Shown here piece after piece: positions 8,638-17,603 of a stretch of DNA of 64,000 bases; position 1 is the stretch's first letter, and each line of letters starts with the position of its first letter. The notes beneath the pieces are model-generated. The model did not search any database, was not told where the DNA came from, and saw nothing but the letters and a program-made list of their open reading frames with translations. Source of the DNA: Marinomonas sp. CT5 (GTDB taxonomy: Bacteria > Pseudomonadota > Gammaproteobacteria > Pseudomonadales > Marinomonadaceae); the NCBI RefSeq assembly GCF_018336975.1, contig NZ_CP025572.1, positions 2,260,384 to 2,324,383 of the forward strand, written 5' to 3'. The position numbers were made by a program, and so were the translations under genes.

Positions 8638-9618
8638 ATGAAAACAAGAGTATTGGGTAAGACTGGCTTTGAAGTTTCTGAAATTGGATTAGGATGTTGG
8701 CAGCTTGGTAATGATTTTGGGCCAGTAGAAGATCAGGAAGCAAATGCAATACTGCAAACAGCACTTGATGAAGGCATCCATTTTTTTGATACGGCGGATG
8801 TCTATGGCGGTGGCTTGAGTGAAGAAAGAATAGGGCGATGGCGTAAAACGTTAACTAAACAGCCTATTATTGCGACTAAAGTTGGACGCAATGCCGAATT
8901 GTATCCAGATGGTTACAGCAAGGCGTCAGTGAAGAAGAGTTTGCAAGCTTCGGCACGGCGTCTTGGTGTAGAAGCGATAGACCTTGCTCAATTGCATTGT
9001 GTACCAAGGGATGTGTTATTTTCAGGTGATATATTGGCTTGGATGGAAGACTTGAAAAAAGAAGGCATTATTAAACACTTTGGAGCGAGTGTTGAAATGC
9101 TGGATGAAGCGACATTTTGTTGTGGGCATCCAGAATTGGCCAGTTTACAAATACTCTTTAATGTTTTTCGCCAAGATGCTGTTCAGTCTTTATTGCCTTT
9201 GGCCGAGAAAAATGATGTTGGTATTATTGTGCGCTTGCCCCTAGCAAGTGGATTGCTGACGGGTAAAATGACGGTCGATCATGTTTTTAATGAACAGGAT
9301 CATCGCTCATATAACAAAGATGGTGCGGCATTTCATGTGGGTGAGACGTTTAATGGTCTACCCTTTGGAAAAGGGGTGGAGTTGGTAGAGGCGTTAAAAG
9401 AGAAATTACCTGCTGGGCAAAACATATTAGATGTATCTCTGCGCTGGATTCTAGATCAGCCGCAGGTTTCAAGTATTATTGCCGGCGCTAGTCGCTCTTC
9501 TCAAGTGATCAGAAATGCTGCTGCGTCTTCTTTATCTCCATTAAGTGAAGAGCTGCATGCATTATTATCTGAGTTTTATCGTCAAGAAGTAAGATCACAC
9601 ATCCGTGGTGGCATCTAA
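8638..9618 (+). CDS. Aldo/keto reductase
   Basis: This 326-residue NADPH-dependent oxidoreductase of the aldo/keto reductase barrel family has the family opening (VLGKTGFEVSEIGLGCWQLG), the catalytic Asp-Tyr (FFDTADVYGGGLSEERIG), Lys (IIATKVG) and His (LAQLHC). The C-terminal cofactor-binding IIAGASRSSQV is intact. I chose the ATG at 8638 because AAGGA lies 7 bases before it. An in-frame TTG three bases earlier is less likely. It is divergent from the LysR gene, its probable regulator. The substrate is unknown. Confidence 0.92.
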   Translation: MKTRVLGKTGFEVSEIGLGCWQLGNDFGPVEDQEANAILQTALDEGIHFFDTADVYGGGLSEERIGRWRKTLTKQPIIATKVGRNAELYPDGYSKASVKKSLQASARRLGVEAIDLAQLHCVPRDVLFSGDILAWMEDLKKEGIIKHFGASVEMLDEATFCCGHPELASLQILFNVFRQDAVQSLLPLAEKNDVGIIVRLPLASGLLTGKMTVDHVFNEQDHRSYNKDGAAFHVGETFNGLPFGKGVELVEALKEKLPAGQNILDVSLRWILDQPQVSSIIAGASRSSQVIRNAAASSLSPLSEELHALLSEFYRQEVRSHIRGGI

Positions 9619-9632
9619 AATTGTAAGGTGAA

Positions 9633-9663
9633 AAAATGGCGCGATTAACAATCGCGCCATTTT
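9633..9663. terminator. Bidirectional terminator, aldo/keto reductase and bcp
   Basis: A perfect 14-bp stem (aaaatggcgcgatt/aatcgcgccatttt) with a three-base loop lies between the convergent ends of the reductase and bcp genes, with A/T runs on both flanks. It serves both strands. Confidence 0.9.
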
Positions 9664-9672
9664 GCTTTTTAT

Positions 9673-10122
9673 CTATTTTAGGATCTGTTCAGCATGGGTT
9701 TTTGTTTTCACCTTGCCGATAATGTCTGAAATAACGCCATCTTCATTAATGATAAAAGTGGTTCTTACTGTTCCCATTGATTCACGCCCCATGAATTTTT
9801 TCAGTTGCCAAGTGCCATATAGTTCATGGACTTCTTTCTCTGTGTCAGCAATCAAAGGAAAAGGTAGGTCGTACTTTGCAATAAAGTTTTGGTGCTTTTT
9901 CTCCGTATCTGTGCTTATTCCAAGAACGACAAATCCTTGATCTAACAACGCCTGATAATTGTCGCGTAAGTCACAAGCTTGGGCAGTACAGCCTGGCGTA
10001 TTATCTCTTGGATAGAAATATAGAACGACTTTTTTGCCTTTAAATTGGCTAAGTGTAATGGTGTCACCGTTTTGGTCTTTAGCACTAAAGTCAGGTGCTT
10101 TTTGTCCGATTTCAATTGTCAT
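9673..10122 (-). CDS. bcp: Thiol peroxidase Bcp (atypical peroxiredoxin Q type)
   Basis: This cytoplasmic peroxiredoxin reduces hydrogen peroxide and organic peroxides at the expense of thioredoxin. Its 149 residues carry the peroxidatic Cys45 in TPGCTAQACDLRD and the resolving Cys50, the same spacing as in E. coli Bcp, and the family stretch VVLYFYPRDNTPGC. The ribosome site is weak (agag). The gene is convergent with the reductase and divergent from dapA. Confidence 0.95.
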   Translation of the reverse strand: MTIEIGQKAPDFSAKDQNGDTITLSQFKGKKVVLYFYPRDNTPGCTAQACDLRDNYQALLDQGFVVLGISTDTEKKHQNFIAKYDLPFPLIADTEKEVHELYGTWQLKKFMGRESMGTVRTTFIINEDGVISDIIGKVKTKTHAEQILK

Positions 10123-10278
10123 AAAATTTCTCTACTGTTCATTGAAAAAGTGAAAGAAAAATAGCTTGTCTAGCTTCTGATATTTGATAAACAGTAATTA
10201 GCTTAACAAGACAACAAAGAAAAATCCTCTAGAATACTGATTCTTGTGAATTTACTCCTGCTTTACGTCTGTCAATTA

Positions 10279-10307
10279 TTGTTAAACCAGAGTCTGGACG
10301 GTACTAT
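10279..10307 (+). promoter_or_regulatory. Sigma-70 type promoter for dapA-bamC
   Basis: TTGTTA at 10279-10284 and TACTAT at 10302-10307 are separated by exactly 17 bp and lie 33 bp upstream of the dapA ATG. The rest of the 217-bp gap between bcp and dapA shows nothing else I can name. Confidence 0.65.
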
Positions 10308-10339
10308 AGGCGCGCTTATATTTTTAACGGAGACTTGAA

Positions 10340-11221
10340 ATGATCACAGGTAGTTTAGTCGCGCTTATCACTCCTATGTCACCTGATGGCGCTGTAGATA
10401 CTAAAAAATTAGATGATCTTATTGAGTTTCATATTAATGAAGGGACTCATGGCATTGTTGCGGTAGGAACAACAGGCGAATCTTCAACGCTTACTCCAAC
10501 AGAACATGCAAACGTTATTCGTCAGGTAGTCAAGACAGTGAATGGTCGTGTACCAGTCATTGCAGGTACTGGCGCAAACGCAACTCATGAGGCTATAGAC
10601 TTAACTCGAAGTGCAAAAGAGGCTGGTGCAGACGCTTGTCTACTGGTCACTCCTTATTATAACAAGCCAACACAAGAAGGCTTGTTTCAGCACTTTAAAG
10701 CAATCGCCGACGCCGTTGATATCCCTCAGATTCTATATAATGTACCGGGCAGAACAGCCTGTGATATGCACAACGAAACGGTGATTCGTTTGGCATCGGT
10801 GAATAATATCGTTGGTATAAAAGATGCTACGGGGGATCTGGAGCGAGGGGAAGCATTAATCAACGCTTTGCCAGACGGTTTTGCGGTCTATTCGGGCGAT
10901 GACCCAACCGCCGTTGCCCTAATGTTATTAGGTGGCAAAGGCAATATTTCTGTAACGGCGAATGTTGCTCCCAAGGCGGTAGCTCAAGCAGCGGAGCTTG
11001 CATTAGCTGGTAAAGCTGATCAAGCTCACTCAACAGACACAACCATTTCTTCGCTTCATAAGAATTTATTTTTAGAGTCGAATCCTATCCCTGTGAAATG
11101 GGCATGTAGCCAGTTGGGCTTATGTGAGGAGGGCATCCGACTGCCTTTGACGCCTCTTTCTGAACAATACCATGCGGCTGTTAGACAGGCCTTAATAGAA
11201 GCTGGAGTATTATTAGTATGA
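10340..11221 (+). CDS. dapA: 4-hydroxy-tetrahydrodipicolinate synthase DapA
   Basis: DapA condenses pyruvate with aspartate semialdehyde, the first committed step to diaminopimelate and lysine. It is a 293-residue TIM barrel with the Schiff-base Lys161 (GIKDATGD), Tyr133 (LYNVPGRT) and Thr44 in GTTGESSTL, as in E. coli. A ribosome site (cggaga) precedes the ATG. Its stop overlaps the bamC start as ATGA, an arrangement common in gammaproteobacteria. Confidence 0.97.
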   Translation: MITGSLVALITPMSPDGAVDTKKLDDLIEFHINEGTHGIVAVGTTGESSTLTPTEHANVIRQVVKTVNGRVPVIAGTGANATHEAIDLTRSAKEAGADACLLVTPYYNKPTQEGLFQHFKAIADAVDIPQILYNVPGRTACDMHNETVIRLASVNNIVGIKDATGDLERGEALINALPDGFAVYSGDDPTAVALMLLGGKGNISVTANVAPKAVAQAAELALAGKADQAHSTDTTISSLHKNLFLESNPIPVKWACSQLGLCEEGIRLPLTPLSEQYHAAVRQALIEAGVLLV

Positions 11222-12291
11222 ATAAATCAACGATGAAATTGGTGGGAGTAAGCTCGCTGACCATTTTACTATCAGGCTGTAGTACTTTTTTTACGGATCA
11301 TTCAGTTGATTATCAAGAAGAAAAGGCGGTCAGTTCCACACTAGTGGTCCCAAAAGGCTCTGAGCCTTCTCAAGATGTCTTAGTGATACCAAATGAAGAC
11401 AAGATTGCTGATTTAGAGCCGACTAAATCTTTTACTATACCGAGAGCGCCATTTGTATATTATCCTATGGTGGCCATTGATGTAGATGAACAAAGTGACC
11501 TTATGGTCTTCTCTGTACCTACCTCAAAGGAGCATGCCAAACGCATTGTAACCGATTTTCTTACCGCACTGCATGGTGCTGGTGAATCTGTTGCCTCTGA
11601 GACAGAGAATGAGATTGTGTCTGTGCCTTTTGATTTTCATCAGCAAGGTTGGTGGGCATCGTTGTGGAGCAGTATAACGAGAGTTTATCCTGCTCAAACG
11701 GCTTTCTTGTTTCAATTTAAAGAGCAGGGTGAAAAAACAGCCGTCAGTATACAATTTCGTGATGAGCAAAAAGATACAGAGCCAAGCGATTGGCTTAGCC
11801 CAGTTCAAAATGATGATGCTTACTCTGTAGCTGTTCGTCTATGGGGCGTGATGGGGCGTCAGTTGAAACAGTCTTCGGCTTATCTTTCTAACCTCAATGA
11901 GGAGTCTTCTTTCCCTATTTGGGTCGACCATCACGGAACTTTCGCTATATATCTGGGTAATAATGTTACAACTTCTGATGTTGAAGCTAAGCTATCAGCT
12001 GCTGATATGTATTTAATGCCAGGTGAAGATCATATGCTAGCACCAGTACCATCCGAAGATGTTGCACGAATTGGTGATGTTGTTGACTTTAGTATTCCGA
12101 CTGGTAATGGTGAAAAGCAAAAACTATTTAATGTTCGTCGTCGTAACTTAGATGATGTTAGCTGGGATTTACGTGAGTATCACTACGAAATCTCGCATCA
12201 AAAAGTTGGCGATTTTTTAGTTATTGATGTTTCCAAGATGGATATGCCAGAAGTGGTTTCTTATCACTTAGCACAACGTTTTGTAAATTAA
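11218..12291 (+). CDS. bamC: Outer-membrane assembly lipoprotein BamC
   Basis: BamC is a lipoprotein subunit of the BAM complex that inserts beta-barrel proteins into the outer membrane. The 357-residue precursor has a lipoprotein signal with Cys21 in LLSGC. The next residue, Ser, fits outer-membrane sorting. A long unstructured N-terminal part is followed by two similar helix-grip domains (about 95-210 and 240-355), as known for BamC. It is coupled to dapA by a 4-base overlap and followed by purC 41 bp on, the conserved dapA-bamC-purC order. Confidence 0.92.
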   Translation: MNKSTMKLVGVSSLTILLSGCSTFFTDHSVDYQEEKAVSSTLVVPKGSEPSQDVLVIPNEDKIADLEPTKSFTIPRAPFVYYPMVAIDVDEQSDLMVFSVPTSKEHAKRIVTDFLTALHGAGESVASETENEIVSVPFDFHQQGWWASLWSSITRVYPAQTAFLFQFKEQGEKTAVSIQFRDEQKDTEPSDWLSPVQNDDAYSVAVRLWGVMGRQLKQSSAYLSNLNEESSFPIWVDHHGTFAIYLGNNVTTSDVEAKLSAADMYLMPGEDHMLAPVPSEDVARIGDVVDFSIPTGNGEKQKLFNVRRRNLDDVSWDLREYHYEISHQKVGDFLVIDVSKMDMPEVVSYHLAQRFVN

Positions 12292-12319
12292 GTAAGTTTA
12301 ACCCCTCATAAAAGAAAAC

Positions 12320-12332
12320 TGGAGACCCTCCA
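12320..12332 (+). promoter_or_regulatory. Hairpin enclosing the purC ribosome site
   Basis: The 13 bases directly before the purC ATG form a perfect 5-bp inverted repeat, TGGAG-ACC-CTCCA. The only good ribosome site (GGAG) lies in its left arm, so the site may be partly hidden in the mRNA. This is seen directly. Any regulatory role is inference. Confidence 0.4.
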
Positions 12333-13049
12333 ATGGAAAAACGACAAGAGCTATATGCAGGTAAGGCAAAATCTGTATTTCGTACAGATGATCCTGACAA
12401 GATGGTTCTAGTATTTCGTGATGATACTTCTGCATTTGACGGCAAAAGAATTGAACAGCTTGATCGTAAAGGTATGGTCAACAACAAGTTCAATGCTTTC
12501 ATCATGACAAAACTACAAGAAGCAGGTATTCCAACTCATTTTGAGAAGCTTTTAAGTGATACAGAATCATTGGTTAAGTGTCTTGATATGATGCCTGTTG
12601 AGTGTGTCGTTCGCAATGTTGCCGCCGGCAGTTTATGTCGTCGATTAGGTGTTGAAGAAGGTATTGAGTTGTCTCCACCAACGTTTGAGTTATTTTTAAA
12701 AAACGATGCTCTAGGAGATCCAATGATCAACGAGTCTCATGTTGAATCATTTGGTTGGGCGAAAGCAGCGGATTTAGCGAAAGCCAAAGAACTTACATTC
12801 AAGGTGAATGATGTATTAAAAGCGATTTTTGCTGAAGGTGGCATGATTCTAGTTGATTACAAGCTAGAATTCGGCCTATATAAGGGCGAGGTTTTATTAG
12901 GTGATGAGTTTTCTCCTGATGGGTGTCGTTTATGGGATGCCAAAACCAAAGAAAAATTGGATAAAGACCGCTTCCGTCAAGGCTTGGGCGGCGTAATTGA
13001 AGCGTACGAAGATGTAGGTCGTCGTATAGGTATCGATTTCGACGCCTAA
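12333..13049 (+). CDS. purC: SAICAR synthetase PurC
   Basis: PurC couples aspartate to CAIR using ATP, step 8 of purine synthesis. It has 238 residues (E. coli 237), with the typical start [15 protein letters not shown], the conserved [15 protein letters not shown], and [25 protein letters not shown]. It is the third gene of the dapA-bamC-purC group. I saw no PurR-like site in the short upstream gap. Confidence 0.97.
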   Translation: MEKRQELYAGKAKSVFRTDDPDKMVLVFRDDTSAFDGKRIEQLDRKGMVNNKFNAFIMTKLQEAGIPTHFEKLLSDTESLVKCLDMMPVECVVRNVAAGSLCRRLGVEEGIELSPPTFELFLKNDALGDPMINESHVESFGWAKAADLAKAKELTFKVNDVLKAIFAEGGMILVDYKLEFGLYKGEVLLGDEFSPDGCRLWDAKTKEKLDKDRFRQGLGGVIEAYEDVGRRIGIDFDA

Positions 13050-13117
13050 GTGGATTAATGATTTAGTTCATGATGGAGGAACAATGTTCCTTCATCTTAG
13101 CCACGCAAGGATATACT

Positions 13118-14362
13118 TTGATTAATTTCCTCCCTGTTGCCATCGGCCTAAGATATGCTCGGGCAAAACGCTCCAATCACTTCATTTCTTTTATTAGTTT
13201 CTCTTCTATTGCAGGGCTTGCGCTCGGCGTCATGGTTTTAATCACGGTTTTGTCCGTGATGAATGGGTTTGATCGTGAGTTACGTCAACGTATTCTTGGT
13301 ATGGTGCCTCAGGCGACTCTTTGGGGGAGCCCAGTCTTAGATGATTGGCAGGCAACGGCTAAGTTGGTTGAGAAAATGCCTAATGTGGTTGCTGTTGCAC
13401 CACATACACAAGCTCAAGTCATGTTTCAATCTGGTCAGAGTGTTCATGGTGCGATACTCAATGGTATTGATCCTGAAATGGAAAAAAAAGTGTCAATCAT
13501 TGGTGAAAATATGGCCTCAGGGTCATTAGATGCACTTAATAAGACGCATTTTGGTATCGTTCTGGGAGCTCAATTAGCACGGATGTTGCGTGTTGATATT
13601 GGCGACAAAGTCACCGCAATTCTACCTAAAGCTAATGTCTCCATTGCTGGTGTTGCTCCTGTCTTAAAGCGATTTACTGTCGTCGGAACTTTTGAAGTTG
13701 GGGCGGAATTAGACAGTAGTCTTGCTTATATTAATATAAAAGATGCGGCAAAATTAAAGCGTTATAAAGCAGGTGAAGTGGAAGCGCTTAGAATATCTTT
13801 TGATGATTTATTTTTAGCTTCAACTCGTATTTGGGATATTGCTCGTGCTGTGCCGGGCCAAAATAGGGTCAGTGATTGGACGCGAACTCATGGCAGTCTT
13901 TTTCAAGCGATAAAAATGGAAAAAACCATGATTGGCTTGTTGTTATTGCTGATTGTTGCTGTGGCTGCTTTTAATATCGTTTCGACTCTTGTTATGGTGG
14001 TGACAGATAAGCGTAATGATATTGCGATTTTAAGAACAATGGGGCTTACTTCCGGTCAGGTGATGTGGGTTTTTGTAGTACAAGGTATGTTTATCGGTAT
14101 GTTAGGAACCCTGATAGGGGTTGTATTAGGCGTTACTTTGGCGCTTAACGTAAGCGAAATTATTGCTGCTTTACAGTCATTATTGAATGTTCAGTTTTTA
14201 AGTGCAGATGTTTATTTTATAAATTATTTGCCTTCTGAGCTTCTTTGGTCAGATGTGGAATTGATTGTGACTTCCGCCTTCATAATGACCGTTGCGGCTA
14301 CGATTTACCCAGCATGGCGGGCCTCTAAAGTAGAGCCAGCAGAGGCATTGCGTTATGAATAA
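13118..14362 (+). CDS. lolC: Lipoprotein-release ABC transporter permease (LolC/LolE/LolF)
   Basis: This inner-membrane permease extracts mature lipoproteins for transfer to LolA. The fold is the four-helix MacB/LolC type: a first helix near residues 20-50 with the family motif RAKRSNHFISFISF, a large periplasmic domain, then three helices in the last 140 residues and the end [18 protein letters not shown] chose TTG at 13118 (aagg 7 bases upstream, 414 residues, matching family starts). An ATG at 13070 would add 16 unlike residues. It overlaps lolD by 8 bp. No second permease gene follows, so it may act as a homodimer (LolF type). Confidence 0.9.
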   Translation: MINFLPVAIGLRYARAKRSNHFISFISFSSIAGLALGVMVLITVLSVMNGFDRELRQRILGMVPQATLWGSPVLDDWQATAKLVEKMPNVVAVAPHTQAQVMFQSGQSVHGAILNGIDPEMEKKVSIIGENMASGSLDALNKTHFGIVLGAQLARMLRVDIGDKVTAILPKANVSIAGVAPVLKRFTVVGTFEVGAELDSSLAYINIKDAAKLKRYKAGEVEALRISFDDLFLASTRIWDIARAVPGQNRVSDWTRTHGSLFQAIKMEKTMIGLLLLLIVAVAAFNIVSTLVMVVTDKRNDIAILRTMGLTSGQVMWVFVVQGMFIGMLGTLIGVVLGVTLALNVSEIIAALQSLLNVQFLSADVYFINYLPSELLWSDVELIVTSAFIMTVAATIYPAWRASKVEPAEALRYE

Positions 14363-15041
14363 TAGTGTTGTTTTAGAGTGCCGCTCATTATCTAAACAGT
14401 ATCAAGATGGAAAGCAAACGATTGATGTTTTTCAGTCAATAGATCTCGCCCTAAATAAAGGACAAGCTTGTGCTATTGTTGGGTCATCAGGTTCAGGCAA
14501 AACAACCTTGTTGAACTTACTTGCAGGTTTGGACTTAGCGACCACTGGTGAAGTAAGTTTGGCCGGCGTTTCCTGGTCTAGCGTAAAAGATTCTAGACGT
14601 GCAAAAATGCGTAATAAAGAGATGGGATTTGTCTATCAATTTCATCACTTGTTGCCCGAATTTACAGCGTTGGAAAACGTATTGATGCCTATGTGGATAG
14701 CAGGCATGAATAAGAGAGAAGCAAAACTGCGCGGTGAAGAGTTACTGACTCAGGTTGGTCTAAAAGACCGTTTCAACCACAAGCCTTCGCAGTTATCTGG
14801 TGGTGAGCGACAACGAGTGGCTATAGCTCGGGCTCTGGCGAATCGTCCTGCTTGTGTTTTGATGGATGAGCCAACGGGTAACCTAGATGAGGCGACATCG
14901 TTAGAAATTCAGAACTTGATTAATGAATTAAAGACAACTTATGGCATGGCCTTTTTGGTTGTTACTCACGACGAAAAAATGCTGGACTGGATGGATTCGG
15001 CTTATCGGTTATCTCAAGGGGAACTACGGATTTTGAAGTAG
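14355..15041 (+). CDS. lolD: Lipoprotein-release ABC ATPase LolD
   Basis: LolD powers lipoprotein release from the inner membrane. It has 228 residues with Walker [10 protein letters not shown], the LolD-type Q-loop region [21 protein letters not shown], signature [15 protein letters not shown], Walker [12 protein letters not shown] and switch His (VVTHDEKM). The start lies 8 bp inside the permease gene, so the two are coupled. It ends at a strong bidirectional terminator. Confidence 0.96.
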   Translation: MNNSVVLECRSLSKQYQDGKQTIDVFQSIDLALNKGQACAIVGSSGSGKTTLLNLLAGLDLATTGEVSLAGVSWSSVKDSRRAKMRNKEMGFVYQFHHLLPEFTALENVLMPMWIAGMNKREAKLRGEELLTQVGLKDRFNHKPSQLSGGERQRVAIARALANRPACVLMDEPTGNLDEATSLEIQNLINELKTTYGMAFLVVTHDEKMLDWMDSAYRLSQGELRILK

Positions 15042-15060
15042 TTTAGTGATCTAATGCCAA

Positions 15061-15104
15061 TCTAAAAAAAGGGTCTGAGTTTTAACTCAGACCCTTTTTT
15101 TAGA
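15061..15104. terminator. Bidirectional terminator after lolD
   Basis: A perfect or near-perfect inverted repeat of about 20 bp (left arm 15061-15081, right arm 15084-15104) is centred on agggtctgag/ctcagaccc with A and T runs at its ends. It lies between convergent lolD and the DUF2062 gene, ending both. Confidence 0.92.
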
Positions 15105-15623
15105 TTATTTGCTAATGTTACGTAGCTTTCGTTCTTTCCAGCGTCTTATGACATGTAATCGCCATAATATAATGATGGCTATGTAACTAATTGCACCAAC
15201 AACCAGACCAGATACAATGGAGCCAGTATATAATGGTAGCCATATATGTTCCATTTTGTCCCAAATCCATTCCACGGAGAGTTGGAAGTCTTTTTCGCTG
15301 TGATAACCCAAAATTAACGAGCCTACTTTGTAGTTAAAGAAAAAAACAAAAGGCATGGTTAATGGGTTTGTAATCCATACAAGTGCGATAGACAAAGGGA
15401 TATTTGCTCGTATAGGAATTGCTGTTAAAGCAGAAGCGAACATTTGAAAAGGCATTGGGATAAACGCCCAGAATAAACCGTTAAAAAACGCACGAGCAAC
15501 CGATTTTCGGTTTAGATGCCATAAATTGGCTTCATAAATTTGCGAGCCAAGTAAGCCTAATGCCTTACTTTGTTTTAACTTTTCTGGGTTCGGGATGAAT
15601 TTTTTAAGATAATTCTTCGGCAT
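15105..15623 (-). CDS. DUF2062 membrane protein
   Basis: This 172-residue inner-membrane protein has two or three hydrophobic segments (about residues 45-75, 85-105 and 135-160). The motif FWAFIPMPFQMFASA followed by WITNPLTMPFVFFFNYKVG is the DUF2062 signature. The function of the family is unknown. In Pseudomonas a DUF2062 gene also sits between lol genes and comEC, as far as I recall. It is divergent from comEC across 44 bp, which must hold both promoters. Confidence 0.9.
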   Translation of the reverse strand: MPKNYLKKFIPNPEKLKQSKALGLLGSQIYEANLWHLNRKSVARAFFNGLFWAFIPMPFQMFASALTAIPIRANIPLSIALVWITNPLTMPFVFFFNYKVGSLILGYHSEKDFQLSVEWIWDKMEHIWLPLYTGSIVSGLVVGAISYIAIIILWRLHVIRRWKERKLRNISK

Positions 15624-15667
15624 AATTGGGTAAAAAGTAGGTTAGCAATGTAAGACAAGGAGGTCTT

Positions 15668-17602
15668 ATGCTACTAAGTAGTTTGTCCATATTGATGGGC
15701 GCCATATTGGTGCCGAGTGATTATTTGTGGGTTTATTCTACTCATATCGTAATCTTGTGTCTCTACTTAATATGGTCTAAGCGTTTATTAATTTTATTTT
15801 TCACACTTTTGTCCTTGGTTTGCGTTGTTGTCAGTGAATGGTTGCCTGATTCAGAAGTGCAATTTGCTGTGGGCGATGAACTGCTTATTGACTTTGATGA
15901 AAAAAAGATCATAAGTTCAACGTTAAGTGGTTCTGGTCGTTATTTACTTACAACAAGTCAACATATAAGTATTCAATTCTCTAGTTCTTCTGGTGACAGG
16001 ACAGTACTCGATAATTTTACCCTCGAATTGAATGACAGCCAGAACCTTTTTCATGAGCGTGGCCGCGCTCTAACGAAAGCAACCATAACGAATGTATTGA
16101 TAGCCGATAAACAAGGTTCTTGGTGGCAGCGTCGTCTATATATTAATCGACAATTAGCCCAGATTTCTCTTCGTATTTTAGACACATCCTCAATGCCAGA
16201 GGACGATGCAGTTTTTTCTTTTAGAAATCGAGTGGTTGCAAAGTTAGATCAAGCTCTGCAAGTGTTTAGCAGTTGGCGTTTTTCTAAGGCGCTGTTGATT
16301 GGTGACGATGATTTATGGAGTGATCGTGATACTTGGATGATTCGTACTCTTGGGTTGGCTCATCTTTTTGTGGTATCTGGCCTACATACGGGTTTTATGT
16401 TCGCCATTGGCTGTATTTTAAGCCGAATTATTTGGCAATGCTGTCCAAACCGAGTGATGCTTTCGAGCATTACGCGATGGTATTGTGACGCTTTAGTGAT
16501 CATCCCATTATTATTTCTCTATGCCTACATGACTAATTGGGGAGAGCCTGTAATACGAGCATCGATAATGTTGGGATTATATTTATGTGCTCGTATGATG
16601 GCGATCAAAGTAACGGCCTACGGTATTATTACCTTCGCTCTGTGGTTGATACTTCTCTTTAATCCTCGATCAATCTTGAGCCCTGGTTTGTGGTTATCCT
16701 TTAGTATGGTTTATTTACTCATTGGCTATTGTCAGACCTCAACTAAGTTGATTCGGTTAATCATGTTGCAAGTAATGCTTAGTACCGTGTCGATGGTTTT
16801 GATATTGGGCTGGCAAGATGCAATCTCCATCGTTTCGATTTTTATAAACCTACTGCTGATTCCTTGTGCTGCCTTCATCTGGTTTCCATGGTGTTTAATG
16901 GCTTGCTTTGAGGTCTTGGTTATTGGCTCAAATTATTTTTATGCGTTATTAAATTGGTTTTTAGACTATCTGATGCTCTTTATTGAAAAGGTGGCTTTTG
17001 GTATGCCTTTGCTGGAGTTTGAGTCATTTTCATCGTCTATTCCAAAGTGGGTAATGCTGTTCTTAGTGGGCTATTGGGTTTACCAAAGTCCTTTAAAACG
17101 GGGAATGATTAGTCTATTGGGGATTTGGTGTGTTTTGTTTTCGTCAATGTTGTTTAAACCCACTGGGGCTGATTTTAGCATCCGTAATTACGATTATAAG
17201 TTAACTATGATGAAAGGGAATGAGGTTTTGCTGGTGGATTCATGGATCAGAGAAGATATTGAGCGTTTGCGGATAGGGCAATATATAAATCAGTTTCAAC
17301 AAAGTGGTTACTTTATATCGCCATCCGACATATCAAAGCTTACAGCCAGAATGCTGTTAAATTATGACGTGGAGTGGGTAGTTTTAAAACAGCTGCCAAC
17401 ATTGCCCGTCATGGCGAGGTTGAATGCCCTGCAAGTAAATTGGCTTGTTCTTAAAAAAGGAGAAGTGCTAAATTTTTATTTTGATCATGCTGCTGTTTCA
17501 CTTCGGCATTCTTCCTGTCTTTATTCATTTTTTCTCTTAAAATCTGACACTTGCAAACGTGTAGAAAAGTTAGAGAGTGTGTTAAATTACAGTCAAATTT
17601 AA
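15668..17602 (+). CDS. comEC: ComEC/Rec2-family competence protein, tail degenerate
   Basis: ComEC forms the inner-membrane channel for single-stranded DNA during transformation. Visible parts are N-terminal membrane segments, a soluble OB-like region (about 65-165), and the Competence domain with AHLFVVSGLHTGFMFAIG and the later RASIMLGLYLCARMM, then many membrane helices to about residue 500. Family members usually have about 750 residues and end in a metallo-beta-lactamase-like domain. Here only about 140 residues follow (LLVDSW may be the relic of LLIDTG) and no HxDxDH motif is present. It heads the exbB-exbD-lpxK operon. Confidence 0.9.
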   Translation: MLLSSLSILMGAILVPSDYLWVYSTHIVILCLYLIWSKRLLILFFTLLSLVCVVVSEWLPDSEVQFAVGDELLIDFDEKKIISSTLSGSGRYLLTTSQHISIQFSSSSGDRTVLDNFTLELNDSQNLFHERGRALTKATITNVLIADKQGSWWQRRLYINRQLAQISLRILDTSSMPEDDAVFSFRNRVVAKLDQALQVFSSWRFSKALLIGDDDLWSDRDTWMIRTLGLAHLFVVSGLHTGFMFAIGCILSRIIWQCCPNRVMLSSITRWYCDALVIIPLLFLYAYMTNWGEPVIRASIMLGLYLCARMMAIKVTAYGIITFALWLILLFNPRSILSPGLWLSFSMVYLLIGYCQTSTKLIRLIMLQVMLSTVSMVLILGWQDAISIVSIFINLLLIPCAAFIWFPWCLMACFEVLVIGSNYFYALLNWFLDYLMLFIEKVAFGMPLLEFESFSSSIPKWVMLFLVGYWVYQSPLKRGMISLLGIWCVLFSSMLFKPTGADFSIRNYDYKLTMMKGNEVLLVDSWIREDIERLRIGQYINQFQQSGYFISPSDISKLTARMLLNYDVEWVVLKQLPTLPVMARLNALQVNWLVLKKGEVLNFYFDHAAVSLRHSSCLYSFFLLKSDTCKRVEKLESVLNYSQI

Positions 17603-17603
17603 A

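Noticed and set aside
15061-15104. Possible mobile-element inverted repeat
   Set aside because: The long perfect palindrome lies between convergent genes with A and T runs at both ends, as for a bidirectional terminator; no transposase is near.
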